Shown: positions 24,385 to 33,174, counted from the first letter of the stretch. The stretch is 64,000 nt of DNA from Nocardia colli (GCF_008704205.1 NZ_VXLC01000021.1:186001-250000); one strand, 5' to 3'. Made by a program: numbers and translations. Notes: generated by a model not told the origin, from the letters alone.

Positions 24385-26291
24385 CCGAGTCGAACGAGGA
24401 GATCATGGCGGCACCGGGTGAAGACATCGACACCGGCAGCCCGGCACTCGAGGATCTGCTGCTGTTCATACGCGATTCGCGTGGCTTCGATTTCACCGGC
24501 TACAAGCGCACGTCGCTGACCCGGCGTATCCGCAAGCGGATGCAGGAGGTTCAGGTCGCCGACTACCTCGACTACCGCGATCTGCTGGAAAGCAACGCGG
24601 ATGAATTCCGCAACCTGTTCAACACCATCCTGATCAATGTCACCAGCTTCTTCCGCGACCTGGAGGCCTGGCAATACCTTCAGCGCGAGGTGCTGCCGGA
24701 ACTGATCGCGAATACCTTGCCGGACAGTGAGATCCGGATCTGGAGTGCGGGCTGTTCGAGCGGCCAGGAAACCTATTCGCTGGCAATCGCTTTCGCCGAG
24801 GTGCTCGGCCTCGAGGAGTGCACGAAACGGGTCAAGCTCTACGGCACCGATGTCGACGAGGAGGCCCTGCGCGAGGCACGCTCCGGCATCTATCCGGCGA
24901 AGGCGCTCGGTCATCTGTCCGAGGAGCTCCGGGACCGGTATTTCGAGCCGATCGGCGACCGGTTCGCGTTCCGCTCGGACCTGCGCCGCCGGGTGATCTT
25001 CGGCAGGCACGACATCACCCGCGACGCGCCCATCTCCCGGCTCGATCTGCTGGTGTGCCGAAACACGTTGATGTACTTCAATGCCGAGACGCAGTCGCAC
25101 ATCCTGGACCGATTCCGGTTCGCGCTGCGCGAGGGTGGCTTCCTCGTCCTCGGCAAGGCGGAACTGCTGCTCTCCGAGGGTGGGCGGTTCTCGGTGACGA
25201 GCATGCGCCAGCGCGTCTTCCGGCGCCGGGCCGGCGAGGCCAGGCCGCCGCGCCAGCCGCTCCCGGCGCGAATCGATGTCGACCTCGGCCAGGAGGTGCA
25301 GGGTTTGGTCCGGAAACGCCAACTCGGTGAGCTCGCCTTGGAGGCCGCTCCGTTCGGGGTGATCGGCCTGGACACCGAGGGCAAGGTCGCCATCCTCAAC
25401 CACCAGATGCGCACACTGTTCGGCCTGACGCCACAGGACATCGGCAGGCCGCTGAGCGAACTGGAGATCTCCTATCGGCCCGTCGAATTACGCTCGCTGA
25501 TCGAGCAGGCAGTGGCCGAGCGCCGCAGCATCAGAGTCAACGCGGCGGAACGTCAACTCGGCTTGGATGAACCCCAGTATTTCGACGTGGATGTCCAACC
25601 GCAATGGGGCAGCGAAGGCTCGGACGTCGGGGTCGTGGTCAGCTTCATCGATACGACGGTGTCCACGCGGCTCTCGCTCGAAGTAAAAGGCAAAAGAGAG
25701 GAACTCGAGACAGCGTACGAGGAGCTCCAATCGACCAACGAAGAATTGGAGACAACCAACGAAGAACTCCAATCAAGCATCGAGGAATTGGAGACCACCA
25801 ACGAAGAACTCCAATCGACCAACGAAGAACTCGAAACCACCAACGAAGAACTCCAGTCCACCAACGAAGAGCTGGAGACGATGAACGATGAAATGCGGAT
25901 TCGCACCGATGAATTGAACGAGACCCGCACCTTCCTCGAGGGCGTCCTGTCCAGTGTCGCGGCCGGCGTGGTCGTGCTCGATGAGCAGTTGCGGGTCCGC
26001 AGTTGGAACCGCGGCGCCGAGGAGATGTGGGGCCTGCGCTTCGATGAGGTGCATCGGCAAGGGTTCATGGCACTGGATTTCGGGCTGCGCGCCCAGTCAC
26101 TGCACGAATCCATCCAGTCCTGCCTCAACACAGGACGCCGCAGCGCGCCGGTGGAGATCCCGGCGGTCAACCGCATCGGACGGTCGATCGTCTGCGCGGT
26201 GACCTGCTCACCGCTGGACGGCACACGGGAGGGCGTGGTCTTGCTCATGGAAGAAGTTCAGTCGGCAACTAATTCGATACAGGGTCATTGA
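24381..26291 (+). CDS. CheR methyltransferase with PAS domains and coiled-coil repeat
   Basis: This 636-aa protein begins with the CheR N-terminal helical part (GFDFTGYKRTSLTRRIRKRM) and the SAM-dependent methyltransferase (TSFFRDLEAWQYL; SAGCSSGQETYSLAI as SAM loop; DLLVCRNTLMYF) to about residue 280. A PAS domain follows (AAPFGVIGLDTEGKVAILN, about 320-440). Then comes a long coiled coil of about 65 residues made of near-identical 14-residue units (EELQSTNEELETTN). A second PAS domain (GVLSSVAAGVVVLDEQLRVRSWNRGAEEMWG, about 510-630) ends the protein, with no histidine kinase. The coil probably transmits the PAS signal to the methyltransferase. It is coupled to cheB, and the ANTAR gene follows with an overlap. 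Confidence 0.9.
   Translation: MTESNEEIMAAPGEDIDTGSPALEDLLLFIRDSRGFDFTGYKRTSLTRRIRKRMQEVQVADYLDYRDLLESNADEFRNLFNTILINVTSFFRDLEAWQYLQREVLPELIANTLPDSEIRIWSAGCSSGQETYSLAIAFAEVLGLEECTKRVKLYGTDVDEEALREARSGIYPAKALGHLSEELRDRYFEPIGDRFAFRSDLRRRVIFGRHDITRDAPISRLDLLVCRNTLMYFNAETQSHILDRFRFALREGGFLVLGKAELLLSEGGRFSVTSMRQRVFRRRAGEARPPRQPLPARIDVDLGQEVQGLVRKRQLGELALEAAPFGVIGLDTEGKVAILNHQMRTLFGLTPQDIGRPLSELEISYRPVELRSLIEQAVAERRSIRVNAAERQLGLDEPQYFDVDVQPQWGSEGSDVGVVVSFIDTTVSTRLSLEVKGKREELETAYEELQSTNEELETTNEELQSSIEELETTNEELQSTNEELETTNEELQSTNEELETMNDEMRIRTDELNETRTFLEGVLSSVAAGVVVLDEQLRVRSWNRGAEEMWGLRFDEVHRQGFMALDFGLRAQSLHESIQSCLNTGRRSAPVEIPAVNRIGRSIVCAVTCSPLDGTREGVVLLMEEVQSATNSIQGH
25699..25887 (+). repeat. Tandem 42-base repeat coding for the CheR-PAS coiled coil
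   Basis: Units of 42 bases (core CCAACGAAGAACTC) repeat about four and a half times with few changes. Each encodes 14 residues of the EELQSTNEELETTN type. Confidence 0.85.
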
Positions 26292-27214
26292 CTCATTTAC
26301 CGGCGCAAGCCGGTAGGCTCGACAGCGTGCGGTCACCCTCGGACGCTCACCAGGAATTCGCTCGCGAGTGGCGAAAATTCGACGCTGAGCAACAGCGCGC
26401 CGCTCGTGCGGCCGCGGTGGCAATGAAATACGAGGCAGCGACTAGTTCGCAACAACAATCAATGCAGGCATTCCGGCAACGCATGGCGGAGCTGTATCGA
26501 AGTATCGAAAGCCGCCATCTCGCCTGCGCGCGACTGCATCGATTACACGCCCTGCGCCTGCGGCGGTGGCATTTCGGCGACCAGACCACGCTCCGTCCCG
26601 TCTTCATGGCCGCAGTAGCCCAGCACCTCGGCATGGACGGCGCCGCGGTCACCCTGTTCGGCCAGACGGGCGAGGAATTGCTCGTCGCGGCCTCGGACGT
26701 GACCGCACGTGCCGCACACGATCTCGAGCAGCTGATCGGCGAGGGTCCGGCCCACGACGCGCTGGACGGACGGGAGCTCGTCACCGCGGGCAGCGCCGGC
26801 TTGGCCGCACGCTGGCCCCAGTACGGTCCGGCACTGTCCGAACTCGGCGTCCGGTCCGTGGTCGCCGTCCCGTTGCGCACTTCCCGCCTGCTCGGCTCCC
26901 TCTGCGCGTTCACCAGCCGCGGTGGCGTCCACACCGGCGCCGGGCCGGCCACCGAGGAGGTGGCCGACGCCCTCGCCAACACGGTGCTGCTCGCCTCCTA
27001 CGGGGCCACCGACGACAACGCACCGCACGGCACCTTGTTCGATGACGCCGACTACTTCGGCGCCGTACACCAAGCCGTCGGCATGGTTGCCGTGCATTGC
27101 GGTTGCGATATCGACACCGCGCTGGCGATGTTGCGCGCACGCGCCTTCGCCGACAGCCTCGACGTCGCGGAGATCTCCCGTCGGGTAGTGGAAGACGGAT
27201 ACCAATTATGTTGA
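26288..27214 (+). CDS. GAF-ANTAR regulator with N-terminal coiled coil
   Basis: This protein of up to 308 aa has an N-terminal charged helical segment (EFAREWRKFDAEQQRAARAAA). A GAF-like domain follows (GMDGAAVTLFG; GPAHDALDGRELV; GVRSVVAVPLR, about 110-245), then a C-terminal ANTAR domain (DYFGAVHQAVGMVAVHCGCDIDTALAMLRARAFADSLDVAEIS). ANTAR domains bind paired RNA hairpins and prevent transcription termination. The start is uncertain: TTG 26288 overlaps the CheR stop, and GTG 26327 has a GGTAGG upstream. It is one of three ANTAR proteins in the island. Confidence 0.85.
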   Translation: MTHLPAQAGRLDSVRSPSDAHQEFAREWRKFDAEQQRAARAAAVAMKYEAATSSQQQSMQAFRQRMAELYRSIESRHLACARLHRLHALRLRRWHFGDQTTLRPVFMAAVAQHLGMDGAAVTLFGQTGEELLVAASDVTARAAHDLEQLIGEGPAHDALDGRELVTAGSAGLAARWPQYGPALSELGVRSVVAVPLRTSRLLGSLCAFTSRGGVHTGAGPATEEVADALANTVLLASYGATDDNAPHGTLFDDADYFGAVHQAVGMVAVHCGCDIDTALAMLRARAFADSLDVAEISRRVVEDGYQLC

Positions 27215-27229
27215 CCGTCAGGGTATTCC

Positions 27230-27985
27230 ATGGCCGATGAGCTGGCGTTGGGCATGTCCGAGCTGACCGCGCTGCTGTTGAGCGGTGACGATGTCGCCGA
27301 ATCACTATGCGCTGTCGCCGATACCGTGACGCGAATGCTGCCGGATCATCCGATGGCGGGGGTCACTTTGACTCGCGCACACGGCACCATCGTCGGCGGT
27401 TCGATCGGCGCGCACGAGATGCTCATCGAGGAATCCAGGTTCAGCGAGGGTTACGACCCGTGCCTACAGGCAATCGATACCGCACAACAGGTTTCGGTGC
27501 CCGATGTCGCGATGGAGCACCGTTGGGGCGGATACTCGACCCGGATACTCGCCTACGGCATCAAATCCGTGTACGCCCAACCGCTTTCGGTGAACGGCGA
27601 AGCACTGGGCGCACTGTCGCTCTACTCGACCCGGCCGAACGGCTTCACCGACCGGACCAGACAAGCCGCCACCTTGACCGCCGAGCACATCGGCACGCTG
27701 CTCACGGTCGCGGCCGATACCGCCCAGCAGGTCAAGCTGACCGAGCAGCTGCGGGCGACCCTGGCCTCCCGATCCACCATCGATCAGGCCCTCGGCATCG
27801 TGATGGCCGAACGCCGGTGCGACCGCGACGCGGCCTTCGAGGTGCTGCGCGACATGTCTCAGCGCCGCAATGTGCGCGTCGCTGATTTGGCCGCGGAGAT
27901 CATCGAGACGGTCACCGGCAGTAAACCCGCCTCACCTCGTTTCATCGAACCGGGCCAGTCGTCGCGCCAGCACCGGCGGTCGTGA
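27230..27985 (+). CDS. GAF-ANTAR antiterminator
   Basis: This 251-aa protein has a GAF domain (about 25-160: MLPDHPMAGVTL, DPCLQAIDTAQQVSVPDV, SVYAQPLSVNGEALGALSLYS). The ANTAR domain (about 166-228) reads LASRSTIDQALGIVMAERRCDRDAAFEVLRDMSQRRNVRVADLAAEII. The GAF part should sense a small molecule or redox state and control RNA binding. It follows the previous ANTAR gene by 15 bases on the same strand, so the two are co-transcribed with cheB and cheR-PAS. Confidence 0.92.
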   Translation: MADELALGMSELTALLLSGDDVAESLCAVADTVTRMLPDHPMAGVTLTRAHGTIVGGSIGAHEMLIEESRFSEGYDPCLQAIDTAQQVSVPDVAMEHRWGGYSTRILAYGIKSVYAQPLSVNGEALGALSLYSTRPNGFTDRTRQAATLTAEHIGTLLTVAADTAQQVKLTEQLRATLASRSTIDQALGIVMAERRCDRDAAFEVLRDMSQRRNVRVADLAAEIIETVTGSKPASPRFIEPGQSSRQHRRS

Positions 27986-28162
27986 GTAATCCACTCCCCC
28001 AACCTAGTTCACGAACTCGACGCCGGCGGCCCAGCCGGCCGACAAGCCGGCGCGCACCGGCAAACCGACGACGGAATCGGTACTGCCGAGTAGAATTGAC
28101 GATGTCCTCCTGAGTCCTGAAGCGCGGCTCCGGATTCCGCCACTCGATACTCGGGGGACGAC

Positions 28163-28894
28163 ATGGATGATTCCGCCTTATCCAGCGCCCACACCGACCA
28201 GCGCGCGCATCGGCGTTCGCTGTTCATCGACCGGCGCGACGCGGGTCGCCGTCTCGCTGATCGGTTGCAGGCCTTCCGCGGCCCGGATGTGGTCGTCCTC
28301 GGCGTCCCCCGCGGCGGCGTTCAGGTGGCCTGCGAGGTCGCCGCTAACCTGCAACTGCCGCTCGACACGATCGTCGTCAACAAGCTCCGCGTCCCCTATC
28401 GGCCCGACCTGTCCTTCGGCGCGATCAGCGAGGACGACACCCGCATCATCGATGAGGTCGTCGTCCGCAGCGCCCTGCTGACCGCCGAGGAGCTGGCCGA
28501 GACCGAATCCCACGAGCGCGCCAGCCTGTACCGCCGGTCCCAACGGTTCCGTGTGCACAGTCCGCCGGCCGAACTGGACGGGCGCACGGCGCTGGTTGTC
28601 GACGACAGCGTCGCCACCGGCATCACCGCGCAAACCGCCTGCCGCGCCGCCTATCGTCGCGGCGCGGTCCGGGTGGTCCTGGCCGTCCCGGTGGCGCCGC
28701 ACCGGATCGTGCGCGCGCTGGCTTACCACGCGGACAAAATCGTGTGCTTGGAGACGCCGCCGCATCCTCGCCCGCTGGACGAGTCCTACCTGCACTGCGA
28801 TCCGGTCACCGACACCGACGTGGGCCAATTGCTCGGCGGCCAAGCCGCCCCTGCCCGAATTCGCCTGGCGGAGAGCAGATACGGAAACCGGTAA
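28163..28894 (+). CDS. Phosphoribosyltransferase domain protein
   Basis: This 243-aa protein is a type I PRTase fold. The PRPP-binding loop is RTALVVDDSVATGITAQ (about 141-157). VVVLGVPRGGVQVACEVA supplies the pyrophosphate loop, and VNKLRVPYRPDLSFGAISE is typical of the stand-alone actinobacterial group found in dormancy or stress regulons (such as mycobacterial Rv0571c). The base or acceptor is unknown. GGGGGA lies just before ATG 28163. It is separated from the ANTAR gene by 177 bases, so it may have its own promoter. Confidence 0.85.
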   Translation: MDDSALSSAHTDQRAHRRSLFIDRRDAGRRLADRLQAFRGPDVVVLGVPRGGVQVACEVAANLQLPLDTIVVNKLRVPYRPDLSFGAISEDDTRIIDEVVVRSALLTAEELAETESHERASLYRRSQRFRVHSPPAELDGRTALVVDDSVATGITAQTACRAAYRRGAVRVVLAVPVAPHRIVRALAYHADKIVCLETPPHPRPLDESYLHCDPVTDTDVGQLLGGQAAPARIRLAESRYGNR

Positions 28895-29066
28895 GTGGGT
28901 TACCCCGGTCGCCGCGCCCGGAAACCGGGCCTAGATCCTTTCGATGGCTCCGACGCCGACGATAGGTATACGATCCTGCGGACGGTGGAGCGGTCCAGCA
29001 AGCGGCCGACCATTGCATTTTTCGAGCACGCGATTCCGAAGTGCGTGGGATGGACCGGAGGCGGCA

Positions 29067-29978
29067 TTGTCCGAGATGTCGATTACTGCTTTCCCGACTG
29101 AGATCAGCTCCAACGGTGTCAGCGAGGGTCTGCTCTCCGAGCTGGTCGAGCACCTGCGGCAGAATCGCACCGTCCTGCGCGAAGAATGGGCGCGCCGCAT
29201 CACCGAGGCGCAGTTGCTCACCGCGATGACGCCGGACGAAATGTTCTCCGAAGCCACCTCCGTCTATGACAACTACGTGGCCGTGCTGGAAACCGGATCG
29301 GTGGAAGCGTTGCAGGATTACGCGCGCGACCTGTCCGAGCGCATCATTCCGCGCGGCGTCGAAACCGACGAGGTCCTCGGCATCGTGCTGCTGCTGCGCG
29401 ATGTGCTGGCCCGCTCGCTGTTCGAGAAATATCAGACCGATTTCCAACTGCTCAACGCCGTGCTCGACGCGTACGAACCCGCCGCCAACCGGATCGCCAA
29501 CACCGTGGGCGTCTCCTTCGTCGAGGAACGTGAGCGCATCATCCGCCAGCAGCAGGAGGCAATCCGTGAGCTGTCCACGCCTGTTCTCCAGGTGCGTGAA
29601 CAGCTGCTGATCCTGCCGATCATCGGTGTGCTCGACGGGCAGCGGGCCCGTCAGCTCACCGAGCAGCTGCTGCGCGCGATCCGGGCCAACCGCGCCAAGG
29701 TCGTCGTCATCGACATCACCGGCGTGCCGACCATCGACTCCACCGTGGCCAACCACCTGGTGCAGACCGTCGACGCCTCGGGACTGATGGGTGCGAGCGT
29801 GATCATCACCGGACTGTCCTCGGAGATCGCGCTGACCCTGGTCACCATCGGACTGGACCTGTCCAAGATGAACGCGGTCGGCGACCTCCAGGGTGGCATC
29901 GAGGAGGCCGAACGACTACTCGGCTACGAGGTCAGCCGGAGCAGCACCGGAGACAACACCCGGCGACCGGAGAGCTGA
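29067..29978 (+). CDS. RsbR-like STAS domain protein
   Basis: This protein of about 303 aa has an N-terminal RsbR-type helical sensory domain (LVEHLRQNRTVLREEWARRI to about residue 150) and a C-terminal STAS domain (LPIIGVLDGQRARQLTEQLLRAI; VVVIDITGVPTIDSTVANHL). Bacillus RsbR carries a phosphorylatable Thr in TGVPxxDT; here the site is Ser in TIDSTVANHL, close to that of RsbS. It is probably a stressosome-like or anti-anti-sigma component acting on SigF. TTG 29067 is chosen because GGAGG lies about six bases upstream; ATG 29076 is the alternative. Confidence 0.88.
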   Translation: MSEMSITAFPTEISSNGVSEGLLSELVEHLRQNRTVLREEWARRITEAQLLTAMTPDEMFSEATSVYDNYVAVLETGSVEALQDYARDLSERIIPRGVETDEVLGIVLLLRDVLARSLFEKYQTDFQLLNAVLDAYEPAANRIANTVGVSFVEERERIIRQQQEAIRELSTPVLQVREQLLILPIIGVLDGQRARQLTEQLLRAIRANRAKVVVIDITGVPTIDSTVANHLVQTVDASGLMGASVIITGLSSEIALTLVTIGLDLSKMNAVGDLQGGIEEAERLLGYEVSRSSTGDNTRRPES

Positions 29979-29981
29979 CGG

Positions 29982-30662
29982 CTAGTCCGGTCCGGTGTTC
30001 TCGTGGACGGTCAGCAGCAGATGGTCGAACGCGGTCTGCACCTGCGGCGGCGCGGGCGGCAGTGAGTCGAGTTCGGCCATGAGCCGCGCAGCCAGCGTGC
30101 GCAGCTTGACGTTCGTTTCCTGCGAGCGCCACTGCAACACCCGGAACGCCTGCTCGGCGTTGAGCCGATATACCCGCATCAGCACGCCCTTGGCCTGCTC
30201 GATCACGGCCCGCGCCTCGAACAGTTCCGGCAGTGCGCCGTCCAGCAGGTCTTGGCGCTGTTCGTCGATAGTCTCGGTCAGGTCGACGTAGTAACCGGTG
30301 GTGCCGATCACCTTGCCGTCCTCGGTCATGGTGTCGCCCAAGACGATCACATGGCGCATCTGACCGGCGGTGTCGATGATGCGGTGCCGGCTACAGAACG
30401 GTTCGGCGTTGCGCAGCGACTTGGCGATCGTCTCCGCGACCTGCGCGCGATCGTCCGGATGTTTGTGCGAGAGCAGCAGTTCCGTCGTCGGTGTCACCGT
30501 CCCGGGCTCGTATCCATGCATCACGGCGACCTCGTCCGACCACTGCCACCGTTGATCGGCGAACCAGAAACCGAAGCTTCCGGTCGCCTGCGGCGTGCCG
30601 CCACCGACCACCTGGACGACCGCGTGAGTCGCCGCCTCGGTGGCCGTCGCGCCTGTTTCCAT
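29982..30662 (-). CDS. PAS-ANTAR regulator
   Basis: This 226-aa protein has a PAS fold (about 25-130: GSFGFWFADQRWQWSDEVAVMHGYEPG, then HPDDRAQVAETIAKSL, TGYYVDLTE). The ANTAR domain (about 145-200) reads ARAVIEQAKGVLMRVYRLNAEQAFRVLQWRSQETNVKLRTLA. The PAS segment HKHPDDR is common in light/oxygen/redox PAS domains with this partner. It is divergent from the usfX-sigF operon and convergent with the RsbR-like gene four bases away. A GTG one codon upstream of ATG 30662 is also possible. Confidence 0.9.
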   Translation of the reverse strand: METGATATEAATHAVVQVVGGGTPQATGSFGFWFADQRWQWSDEVAVMHGYEPGTVTPTTELLLSHKHPDDRAQVAETIAKSLRNAEPFCSRHRIIDTAGQMRHVIVLGDTMTEDGKVIGTTGYYVDLTETIDEQRQDLLDGALPELFEARAVIEQAKGVLMRVYRLNAEQAFRVLQWRSQETNVKLRTLAARLMAELDSLPPAPPQVQTAFDHLLLTVHENTGPD

Positions 30663-30831
30663 CACCGGGTAAGTATGCGCCCTACCTGCGGTTTTCGCTC
30701 CGTCTCGGCGGTCGCACGCTCGTGTCTTTGGGCCCTGTTCGCGGGGGACCTTCTGCCCTGCCGGCGGTGACCTTGTGCCCTATCCGAAGGGTAAGACGAG
30801 TCACACCGCCGCGCCGAGATGCAGGCTATCG

Positions 30832-30856
30832 GGTTGGGCACAGACTTCGCGGGTAT
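30832..30856 (+). promoter_or_regulatory. SigF-type promoter of the usfX-sigF operon
   Basis: GGTT (30832-30835), a 15-base spacer and GGGTAT (30851-30856) match the SigF consensus GGTTT-N15-17-GGGTA closely. The first gene starts 31 bases downstream of the -10 element, so the operon is probably autoregulated, as in mycobacteria. Confidence 0.75.
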
Positions 30857-30887
30857 GGCATCAGTGAATCGTTGGGAGGCGGTGAAC

Positions 30888-31337
30888 ATGATGAAGGTGG
30901 TTTCCAAGACATCGACACCACACCAAACGGCCGTAGTCGCACACCGAGTGGCCTTCGAACTGGCCGCGGAACCGCACGAGCTGGGGATGCTGCGTGCGCT
31001 GACCGATACGACCTGCATGATGGCCGATGTCACGCTCGATGCGATCCCGGACATCCGGCTGGTGCTCAGCGAAGCGGCGACCGCGCTGATGCTCGACGCG
31101 GTGCCCGCATCGACGCTGCGGTGTGCGTTCACCTACAACAAGCGACGGATCGGCGTGCGGCTCAGCGCGGTCACCACCCGCGATGTCGAAGTCAGCCGCG
31201 ACCCGCTGAGCTGGCAGTTGGTGCAGGTGCTGACCGATTCGGCCGAGTTGTTCCAGGATTCGTTTGATCTCGACTCGGGTGGATATCCGACGGCCATCGA
31301 ATTCAGTTGGGAGCGAGGTATATCCGATGCAACGTGA
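30888..31337 (+). CDS. usfX: Anti-sigma F factor, UsfX/RsbW-like
   Basis: This 149-aa protein fits the degenerate HATPase fold of mycobacterial UsfX. IPDIRLVLSEAATALMLDAVPASTLRC parallels VADLRLAVDEVCTRLI from memory. The canonical N-box Asn is replaced, as in UsfX, so kinase activity on the anti-anti-sigma factor is doubtful and simple binding control may dominate. Gene order and an 11-base overlap with the sigma gene support the role. GGAGG eight bases before ATG 30888 fixes the start. It would hold SigF inactive until a partner, perhaps the STAS protein upstream, binds it. Confidence 0.85.
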   Translation: MMKVVSKTSTPHQTAVVAHRVAFELAAEPHELGMLRALTDTTCMMADVTLDAIPDIRLVLSEAATALMLDAVPASTLRCAFTYNKRRIGVRLSAVTTRDVEVSRDPLSWQLVQVLTDSAELFQDSFDLDSGGYPTAIEFSWERGISDAT

Positions 31338-32163
31338 GTTCACCGCCGACCGGACCGAGACATCGCGGCGCAGCAGTTCGCACGGTGACAGTTACGACAA
31401 CATCGAGCCTTGGTTCGAGAAGATGGCCACGCTCACCGCACAGGATCCGCACCGGAATGAGTTGCGCGAGGAAATAACCCGGCTGTGCCTGCCACTGGCC
31501 GAACACATCGCGCGCAAATTCTCCGGCCGCGGTGAGGCTTTCGACGATCTGCATCAAATCGCCAGGGTCGGTTTGATTCTCGCGGTCGACCGGTTCGATG
31601 TCTCGCGCGGGAGTTCGTTCCTGTCCTTCGCCGTGCCGACGATCATGGGCGAGGTGCGCAGGCACTTCCGGGATCGCACCTGGGCGGTGCGAGTTCCGCG
31701 TCGGCTCAAGGAGATTCAGCAGCTGATCGGGCCGGCCACCGAGGCGTTGACGAACCGGCTCGGCCGGGTGCCCAATGCCAGGGAGATCGCCGCCGAGCTG
31801 GACGTCGAACTCAGCGAGGTCACCCAGGCGTTGATCGCGCGTAACGGGTACCAGACCAATTCGATCGAGGGCATCACCCGCGACGACGGCGAGAACGCGA
31901 CGTTGTCCGTCGTGGCCGGCCTCGGTGCCGAGGAACCGTGCTACGAACTGCTGGAGCAGTCGATGACGGTGCGTCCGTTGATCGCGGCGTTGCCCGAGCG
32001 CGAGCGGCAGGTGCTGATCATGCGGTTCTTCGAATCGCTGACGCAGGCGCAGATCGCCGAGCAGCTCGGGGTTTCGCAGATGCAGGTCTCGCGCATTCTG
32101 ACCAAGACGTTGAACACCCTCCGTACGCAAGCGCTGGACGACCGGCCCGCCCAGGTGGCCTGA
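31327..32163 (+). CDS. sigF: RNA polymerase sigma factor SigF (SigB/SigF/SigG family)
   Basis: This 278-aa group 3 sigma factor has region 2 (LPLAEHIARKFSGRGEAFDDLHQIARVGLILAVDRFD; FLSFAVPTIMGEVRRHFRD), region 3 (VPRRLKEIQQL) and region 4 (LPERERQVLIMRFFESLTQAQIAEQLGVSQMQVSRIL). It directs stress- and stationary-phase transcription. Likely targets in the window are its own operon and the two csbD genes. GAGG lies nine bases before ATG 31327. The gene's stop nearly abuts the convergent flavin reductase stop. Confidence 0.93.
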   Translation: MQREFTADRTETSRRSSSHGDSYDNIEPWFEKMATLTAQDPHRNELREEITRLCLPLAEHIARKFSGRGEAFDDLHQIARVGLILAVDRFDVSRGSSFLSFAVPTIMGEVRRHFRDRTWAVRVPRRLKEIQQLIGPATEALTNRLGRVPNAREIAAELDVELSEVTQALIARNGYQTNSIEGITRDDGENATLSVVAGLGAEEPCYELLEQSMTVRPLIAALPERERQVLIMRFFESLTQAQIAEQLGVSQMQVSRILTKTLNTLRTQALDDRPAQVA

Positions 32164-32164
32164 G

Positions 32165-32671
32165 CTACGCCACGTGTCCCGGCTTCAAATCGGCGACGAG
32201 GTCGTAGCGCAGCGATTCGGTGTGCGGTGGCGGCGCGGAGGACTCCTCCGGCGCGATGAGCATGCCGACATGATCACCCAGATCGTGGCGTTCGAGGATG
32301 CGGCCGGTGAACCAGCCCGCGGCGGCGGCCAGGATCGGCAAGTCCGACGGGCCCGGTTGCCATTTGCAGTGCGCGAACTTGTTGATGTCGTCGCCGGTCT
32401 CCGCGCCGAAAAGCGCCGCGAGCGAGGACTGTTCGCGGCCGAGCAGATGAACGGCGAGGTGCTCGGCGGCCATCGCGACGCCGAAGGTGAAGTTGTTCTT
32501 GGAGATGCCGACCAGAAAGCGCGGCGGCTCGATGCTCACCTGTGAGGTGAAGCCGACCAGACACCCGGCTTGGCGGCCGTCGGCCCGGGCGGTCACGACG
32601 AACACCGGGTAGTCGGCGGCCGCGATCACCGCGTCGAAACCGGTTCTGGCTGCTGTGACGTTGTCCGACAT
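32165..32671 (-). CDS. Flavin reductase family protein
   Basis: This 168-aa FMN-binding split-barrel protein reads DYPVFVVTARADGRQAGCLVGFTSQVSIEPPRFLVGISKNNFT, then HLAVHLLGREQ and FAHCKW. It resembles the small NAD(P)H:flavin reductases that feed two-component monooxygenases. Its ATG (32671) follows GAGGACC. It is convergent with sigF and is read in the same direction as the MerR gene upstream, 126 bases away. The partner oxygenase is not evident. Confidence 0.87.
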   Translation of the reverse strand: MSDNVTAARTGFDAVIAAADYPVFVVTARADGRQAGCLVGFTSQVSIEPPRFLVGISKNNFTFGVAMAAEHLAVHLLGREQSSLAALFGAETGDDINKFAHCKWQPGPSDLPILAAAAGWFTGRILERHDLGDHVGMLIAPEESSAPPPHTESLRYDLVADLKPGHVA

Positions 32672-32797
32672 GGTCCTCGCGCTCGGCTCGGCCGGGATCC
32701 GTCGCCGCGGGTTCGACACGGCTCGGGACCACGGCAAGTGGGCAGTCCGTAACCCACACTACGAGACATCGGCGGTGATCAGGGCGGCGAATTTTCG

Positions 32798-33160
32798 TCA
32801 ACGCCCGGTCATGACGTCTTCGCGGAGTTTGAGGATGTTCGCTTTTTCGGCGAGGAGTCGTTCGATGCCCGCGTCCAACTGGCGGGTGCGCTCGTCGAGC
32901 TGCGCCAGCACATCGTCGCGGTCCTGGTCGGTGGCGCTCTGCGGGGCGGTGCAGGCGATGTGGATCAGCGCGGCGGCCTCGGACAGGGACAGGCCGGAGG
33001 CGAGCAGGCAGCGGATGTCGTGCACCGTCTTGACGTCTTCCTGGCGATAATGCCGGTAGCCGTTCGGATCGCGCTGCGGGGTCAGCACGCCGGCGTTCTC
33101 GTAGTGCCGCAGCATCCGCGGGGTCGCGCCGGTGAGCTCGCTCAAATCCTTGATCCGCAC
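32798..33160 (-). CDS. MerR family transcriptional regulator
   Basis: This 120-aa protein has a MerR winged helix (VRIKDLSELTGATPRMLRHYENAGVLTPQRDPNGYRHYRQEDV) followed by a coiled-coil dimer helix (LAQLDERTRQLDAGIERLLAEKANILKLRE). It has no large effector domain and no cysteine cluster, so it is of the redox/organic-ligand subgroup. The start is GTG with GGAGGAG seven bases upstream. It is divergent from the quinone-reductase gene, with a 20-base palindrome in the 51-base gap, which identifies its probable target. Confidence 0.9.
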   Translation of the reverse strand: MRIKDLSELTGATPRMLRHYENAGVLTPQRDPNGYRHYRQEDVKTVHDIRCLLASGLSLSEAAALIHIACTAPQSATDQDRDDVLAQLDERTRQLDAGIERLLAEKANILKLREDVMTGR

Positions 33161-33174
33161 CGCGGGCTCCTCCT

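Noticed and set aside
25699..25887. Regular DNA repeat resembling a short CRISPR-like array
   Set aside because: The repeats are contiguous with no spacers and encode an in-frame coiled coil; no cas genes are present.
23797..26291. Chemotaxis system controlling motility
   Set aside because: Only CheB and CheR-like proteins occur, without CheA, CheW, CheY, receptors or flagellar genes; CheR is fused to PAS domains.
28034..28051. GCCGGC hairpin with hexaloop as an ANTAR RNA target
   Set aside because: ANTAR targets are two hexaloop hairpins with A at loop position 1 and G at position 4; the loop CGACAA does not fit and there is no convincing second hairpin.
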